The notes under the pieces are model-generated. The model saw only the letters and a list, made by a program, of their open reading frames with translations, had not been told where the DNA came from and searched no databases. The translations under genes and the position numbers were made by a program. Source: Rubrivivax sp. SCN 71-131 (GTDB lineage: Bacteria; Pseudomonadota; Gammaproteobacteria; Burkholderiales; Burkholderiaceae_C). From it: a DNA stretch of 64,000 nucleotides. Below, piece after piece: positions 61,130-64,000 of the stretch. How positions within the stretch are numbered: position 1 is the first letter of the stretch; the number at the start of each line of letters is the position of its first letter. The stretch spans positions 62,001 to 126,000 of the forward strand of contig MEFD01000019.1 of assembly GCA_001724995.1 (NCBI GenBank), given 5' to 3'.

Positions 61130-62569
61130 ATGGCAAGCAACGCCGCACCGGGCCAACCGGTGTACTGCGACGCCCCGGTGCGCGCCTTCGCGCTCGCCGC
61201 GGTGCTGTGGGGCATCGTCGGCATGTTGGTGGGCGTGATCATCGCCGCCCAGCTCACCTGGCCCGAACTCAACCTGGGCATCCCGTGGCTGAGCTACGGC
61301 CGGCTGCGCCCGCTGCACACGAACGCCGTCATCTTCGCCTTCGGCGGCTGCGCGCTCTTTGCCACCAGCTACCACGTGGTGCAGCGCACGAGCCAGGTAC
61401 GGCTGTTCATGCCCCGCCTTGCGATGTTCACCTTCTGGGGCTGGCAACTCGTCATCGTGCTGGCGGCGATCTCGCTGCCGCTGGGCATGACGACGAGCAA
61501 GGAGTACGCCGAACTCGAGTGGCCGATCGACGTGCTCATCGCCATCGTCTGGGTGGCCTACGCCGTGGTCTTCTTCGGCACGCTGGGCATCCGCAAGGTG
61601 CGCCACATCTACGTCGCCAACTGGTTCTTCGGCGGCTACATCCTGACGATCGCGCTGCTGCACATCGTCAACAGCGCCGCGCTGCCGGTGAGCCTGACGA
61701 AGAGCTACAGCGCCTACGCCGGCGTGCAGGACGCCATGGTGCAGTGGTGGTACGGCCACAACGCGGTGGGCTTCTTCCTCACCGCCGGCTTCCTCGGGAT
61801 GATGTACTACTACATCCCCAAGCAGGCCGAGCGCCCGGTGTACAGCTACCGGCTCTCCATCGTCCACTTCTGGGCGCTGATCTTCACCTACATGTGGGCC
61901 GGCCCGCACCACCTGCACTACACCGCGCTGCCGGACTGGGCGCAGAGCGTGGGCATGGTGTTCTCGCTGGTGCTGCTGGCACCCAGCTGGGGCGGCATGA
62001 TGAACGGCATCATGACGCTCTCGGGTGCCTGGTACAAGCTGCGTGACGACCCGATCCTGAAGTTCCTGATCGTCTCCCTGTCCTTCTACGGCATGTCGAC
62101 CTTCGAAGGGCCGATGATGTCCATCAAGACGGTCAACGCGCTCAGCCACTACACCGACTGGACCGTGGGCCACGTGCACAGCGGGGCGCTGGGCTGGGTC
62201 GGCATGATCTCGATCGGCTCGATGTACTTCCTGATCCCGCGCATGTTCGGGCGCAAGCAGATGTACAGCATGCGCGCGGTCGAGCTGCACTTCTGGATCG
62301 CCACCATCGGCATCGTGCTCTACATCGCCGCGATGTGGATCGCCGGCGTCATGCAGGGCCTGATGTGGCGCGCCATCAACCCCGACGGCACGCTCGTCTA
62401 CAGCTTCGTCGAGAGCGTGAAGGCGACCTTCCCCTTCTACGTGATCCGCCTGGCCGGCGGCCTGCTCTACCTCACCGGCATGCTGCTGATGGGCTGGAAC
62501 GTGGTGATGACGATGCGCAACGGCAAGGTCGTGGAGGCGCCGATCCCGATGGTCGCGGCGCACGCCTGA
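61130..62569 (+). CDS. ccoN: cbb3-type cytochrome c oxidase subunit I CcoN
   Basis: The catalytic subunit reduces oxygen with high affinity at the inner membrane. The 479-residue protein has about twelve helices and the haem-copper ligands: [17 protein letters not shown] (low-spin haem His), [13 protein letters not shown] (CuB His/Tyr region), [16 protein letters not shown] (CuB His pair) and [11 protein letters not shown] (haem ligands). GAGGAGAACGTCA leads into the ATG at 61130. Confidence 0.97.
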   Translation: MASNAAPGQPVYCDAPVRAFALAAVLWGIVGMLVGVIIAAQLTWPELNLGIPWLSYGRLRPLHTNAVIFAFGGCALFATSYHVVQRTSQVRLFMPRLAMFTFWGWQLVIVLAAISLPLGMTTSKEYAELEWPIDVLIAIVWVAYAVVFFGTLGIRKVRHIYVANWFFGGYILTIALLHIVNSAALPVSLTKSYSAYAGVQDAMVQWWYGHNAVGFFLTAGFLGMMYYYIPKQAERPVYSYRLSIVHFWALIFTYMWAGPHHLHYTALPDWAQSVGMVFSLVLLAPSWGGMMNGIMTLSGAWYKLRDDPILKFLIVSLSFYGMSTFEGPMMSIKTVNALSHYTDWTVGHVHSGALGWVGMISIGSMYFLIPRMFGRKQMYSMRAVELHFWIATIGIVLYIAAMWIAGVMQGLMWRAINPDGTLVYSFVESVKATFPFYVIRLAGGLLYLTGMLLMGWNVVMTMRNGKVVEAPIPMVAAHA

Positions 62570-62594
62570 TCCCGCAGACGGAGAACACACAGTC

Positions 62595-63212
62595 ATGGCC
62601 AACCCTGCTCCCGTCGGTCACGAGAAGATCGAGACCAACAACTTCCTCATGATCGTGCTCGTGCTGCTGACGGTCTCCGTCGGTGGCCTGGTCGAGATCG
62701 TGCCGCTGTTCTTCCAGCGCTCGACCACGCAGCCGCTGGAGAACGTCCAGCCCTACACGGCGCTGCAACTCGCCGGCCGCGACATCTACATCCGCGAAGG
62801 CTGCGTCAACTGCCACTCGCAGATGGTGCGGCCGTTCCGCTCCGAGACGCTGCGCTACGGCAGCTACAGCAAGGCCGGCGAGTTCGTCTACGACCGGCCG
62901 TTCCTGTGGGGCAGCAAGCGCACCGGCCCGGACCTGCAGCGCGTGGGCGGCAAGTACAGCGACGAGTGGCACCGCCTTCACCTCATCAACCCGCGCGACC
63001 TGGTGCCTGAGTCGAACATGCCCGCCTACGCCTGGCTCGAGCGCGCCGCGCTGGACCCGGCCGAGATGGCGCCCAAGCTGCGCACGCTGCGGCGCCTGGG
63101 CGTGCCTTACAGCGACGAGCAGATCGAGCAGGCCGGCGACGAGGTCAAGGGCAGGACGGAGCTCGACGCGGTCGTCGCCTACCTGCAGATGCTGGGTACG
63201 GCGGTCAAGTAG
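62595..63212 (+). CDS. ccoO: cbb3-type cytochrome c oxidase subunit II CcoO
   Basis: The 205-residue monohaem cytochrome has an N-terminal anchor helix ([20 protein letters not shown]) and the haem-binding CVNCH (Cys70, Cys73, His74), followed by [15 protein letters not shown] and the Met ligand region [11 protein letters not shown]. It passes electrons from CcoP to CcoN. It follows ccoN after 25 bp. Confidence 0.97.
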   Translation: MANPAPVGHEKIETNNFLMIVLVLLTVSVGGLVEIVPLFFQRSTTQPLENVQPYTALQLAGRDIYIREGCVNCHSQMVRPFRSETLRYGSYSKAGEFVYDRPFLWGSKRTGPDLQRVGGKYSDEWHRLHLINPRDLVPESNMPAYAWLERAALDPAEMAPKLRTLRRLGVPYSDEQIEQAGDEVKGRTELDAVVAYLQMLGTAVK

Positions 63213-63228
63213 GAACGAGGAGCCGGAC

Positions 63229-63399
63229 ATGGACGTGAACGACGCGCGCTCGCTGGTCACCGTGCTGAGCCTGCTGGTCTTCCTCGGCATCGTCGCCTGG
63301 GCCTGGTCGGCCCGCAGGCGGCGTGGCTTCGAGGAGGCGGCGCAGCTGCCCTTCATGGAGTCCCGGAGTGCCCCCGCAAACGGAGGAGAAAAGCAATGA
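63229..63399 (+). CDS. ccoQ: cbb3-type oxidase subunit CcoQ
   Basis: The 56-residue protein has a single helix (SLVTVLSLLVFLGIVAWAWS) and the typical RRRGFEEAAQLPF segment. CcoQ stabilises the oxidase. Its TGA overlaps the ccoP ATG. Confidence 0.92.
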   Translation: MDVNDARSLVTVLSLLVFLGIVAWAWSARRRRGFEEAAQLPFMESRSAPANGGEKQ

Positions 63400-64000
63400 G
63401 CGATTTCGTCAGCGGCGGCTGGTCGCTGTACATCGCAGGGGTCACCATCGCCGGGCTGGTGGGCTGCCTGGTGCTGCTGGCGATCGCCAGCAGGCGCAAG
63501 GTGATGGCCACGGACAACACGACCGGCCATGTCTGGGACGAGGACCTGCGCGAGCTCAACAATCCACTGCCGCGCTGGTGGGTCTGGCTGTTCATCCTCA
63601 CCGTGGCCTTCGGCGGCGTGTACCTGGCGATCTACCCGGGCCTGGGCAGCTACGCCGGCGGCCTGAACTGGACCAGCACCGGGCAGCACCAGGCGGAGAT
63701 GGAGAAGGCGCGCGCGGCGATGGCGCCGCTCTACGCGCGCTTTCAGCCGATGGCCGCAGCGGAACTGGCCCAGGACGCGCAGGCGATGGCCATCGGCGAG
63801 CGGCTGTTTGCCAACAACTGCAGCACCTGCCACGGCGCCGATGGCCGCGGGAGCAAGGGCTTCCCCAACCTGACCGACGGCGACTGGCTCTACGGCGGTT
63901 CGCTGGAGACGATCAAGGAGACGATCACCCATGGCCGCAACGGCGTCATGCCGCCGATGGCGCAGGCCGTCGGCACCGCCGCCGACGTGCGCAACGTCGC
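63396..64000 (+). CDS. ccoP: cbb3-type cytochrome c oxidase subunit III CcoP (3' end outside window)
   Basis: The visible 201 codons hold the membrane anchor (GVTIAGLVGCLVLLAIASRR and a second helix WVWLFILTVAFGGVYLAIYP), the WDEDLRELNNPLPRWW segment typical of CcoP, and the first haem site CSTCH (Cys142). The second haem domain lies past the end. It receives electrons from soluble cytochromes. Confidence 0.96.
   Translation, partial: MSDFVSGGWSLYIAGVTIAGLVGCLVLLAIASRRKVMATDNTTGHVWDEDLRELNNPLPRWWVWLFILTVAFGGVYLAIYPGLGSYAGGLNWTSTGQHQAEMEKARAAMAPLYARFQPMAAAELAQDAQAMAIGERLFANNCSTCHGADGRGSKGFPNLTDGDWLYGGSLETIKETITHGRNGVMPPMAQAVGTAADVRNV

Overview
The window is chromosomal DNA from a high-GC betaproteobacterium, most likely of the order Burkholderiales. 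This rests on gene order: nusA-infB-rbfA-truB-typA, rpsF-priB-rpsR-rplI-dnaB, exbB-exbD-lpxK-Trm112-kdsB-adk beside a divergent xseA, and ccoI-ccoS-ccoNOQP. Most genes are housekeeping or central-metabolism genes, often with 4-bp overlapping stop/start codons. I saw no rRNA, tRNA, CRISPR array, integrase or intact transposase.

Layout. 1-7 kb: translation genes (nusA 3' end, infB, rbfA, truB, typA). 7-10 kb: a DMT exporter and a wax ester synthase/DGAT homologue. 10-15 kb: gdhA, dusA and a tightly coupled mtnP-mtnA-class II aldolase set that looks like an oxygen-independent methylthioadenosine/5'-deoxyadenosine salvage route (DHAP shunt). 16-18.6 kb: isocitrate lyase with a clear palindrome in its promoter region, then a decaying toxin-antitoxin spot (frameshifted hicA, intact hicB, 3' remnant of a GNAT gene). 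18.6-26.3 kb: MFS exporter, gamma-glutamyltransferase-like protein, an SDR with a replaced catalytic motif, and the divergent ppsR/ppsA pair. 26.3-29.5 kb: ribosomal protein operon with a candidate S6:S18 leader, then dnaB. 29.5-35.6 kb (minus strand): AhpD-like protein, ppa, and a ribose-type ABC operon ending in an LVIVD beta-propeller. 35.8-43.9 kb: tadA, ldcA and a complete Yej/Dpp-type peptide ABC importer, plausibly for murein peptides. 44.3-47 kb: a TonB-dependent receptor.

47-51 kb is the accessory highlight. Four two-gene toxin-antitoxin modules (Phd/PIN, TumE/TumA-like, HI1419/HI1420-like RelE-HTH, Phd/PIN) lie between three direct copies of the last ~190 bp of an SDR gene. The right-hand copy is the 3' end of an intact SDR gene next to adk; the other two are displaced fragments. 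Remnants of further PIN toxin genes lie near the right edge. Both PIN toxins lack a conserved active-site acidic residue. The layout suggests repeated capture of modules at one gene's 3' end, with no recombinase in sight.

51-58 kb: adk, kdsB, Trm112, lpxK, exbD, exbB (TTG start) on the minus strand; xseA and sodB on the plus strand; a DUF192 protein. 58.5-64 kb: the cbb3 oxidase maturation and structural operon, cut off inside ccoP. Together the genes indicate an aerobic to microaerobic heterotroph able to grow on C2 compounds (glyoxylate bypass plus PEP synthase), with active peptide/murein recycling and lipid storage potential.
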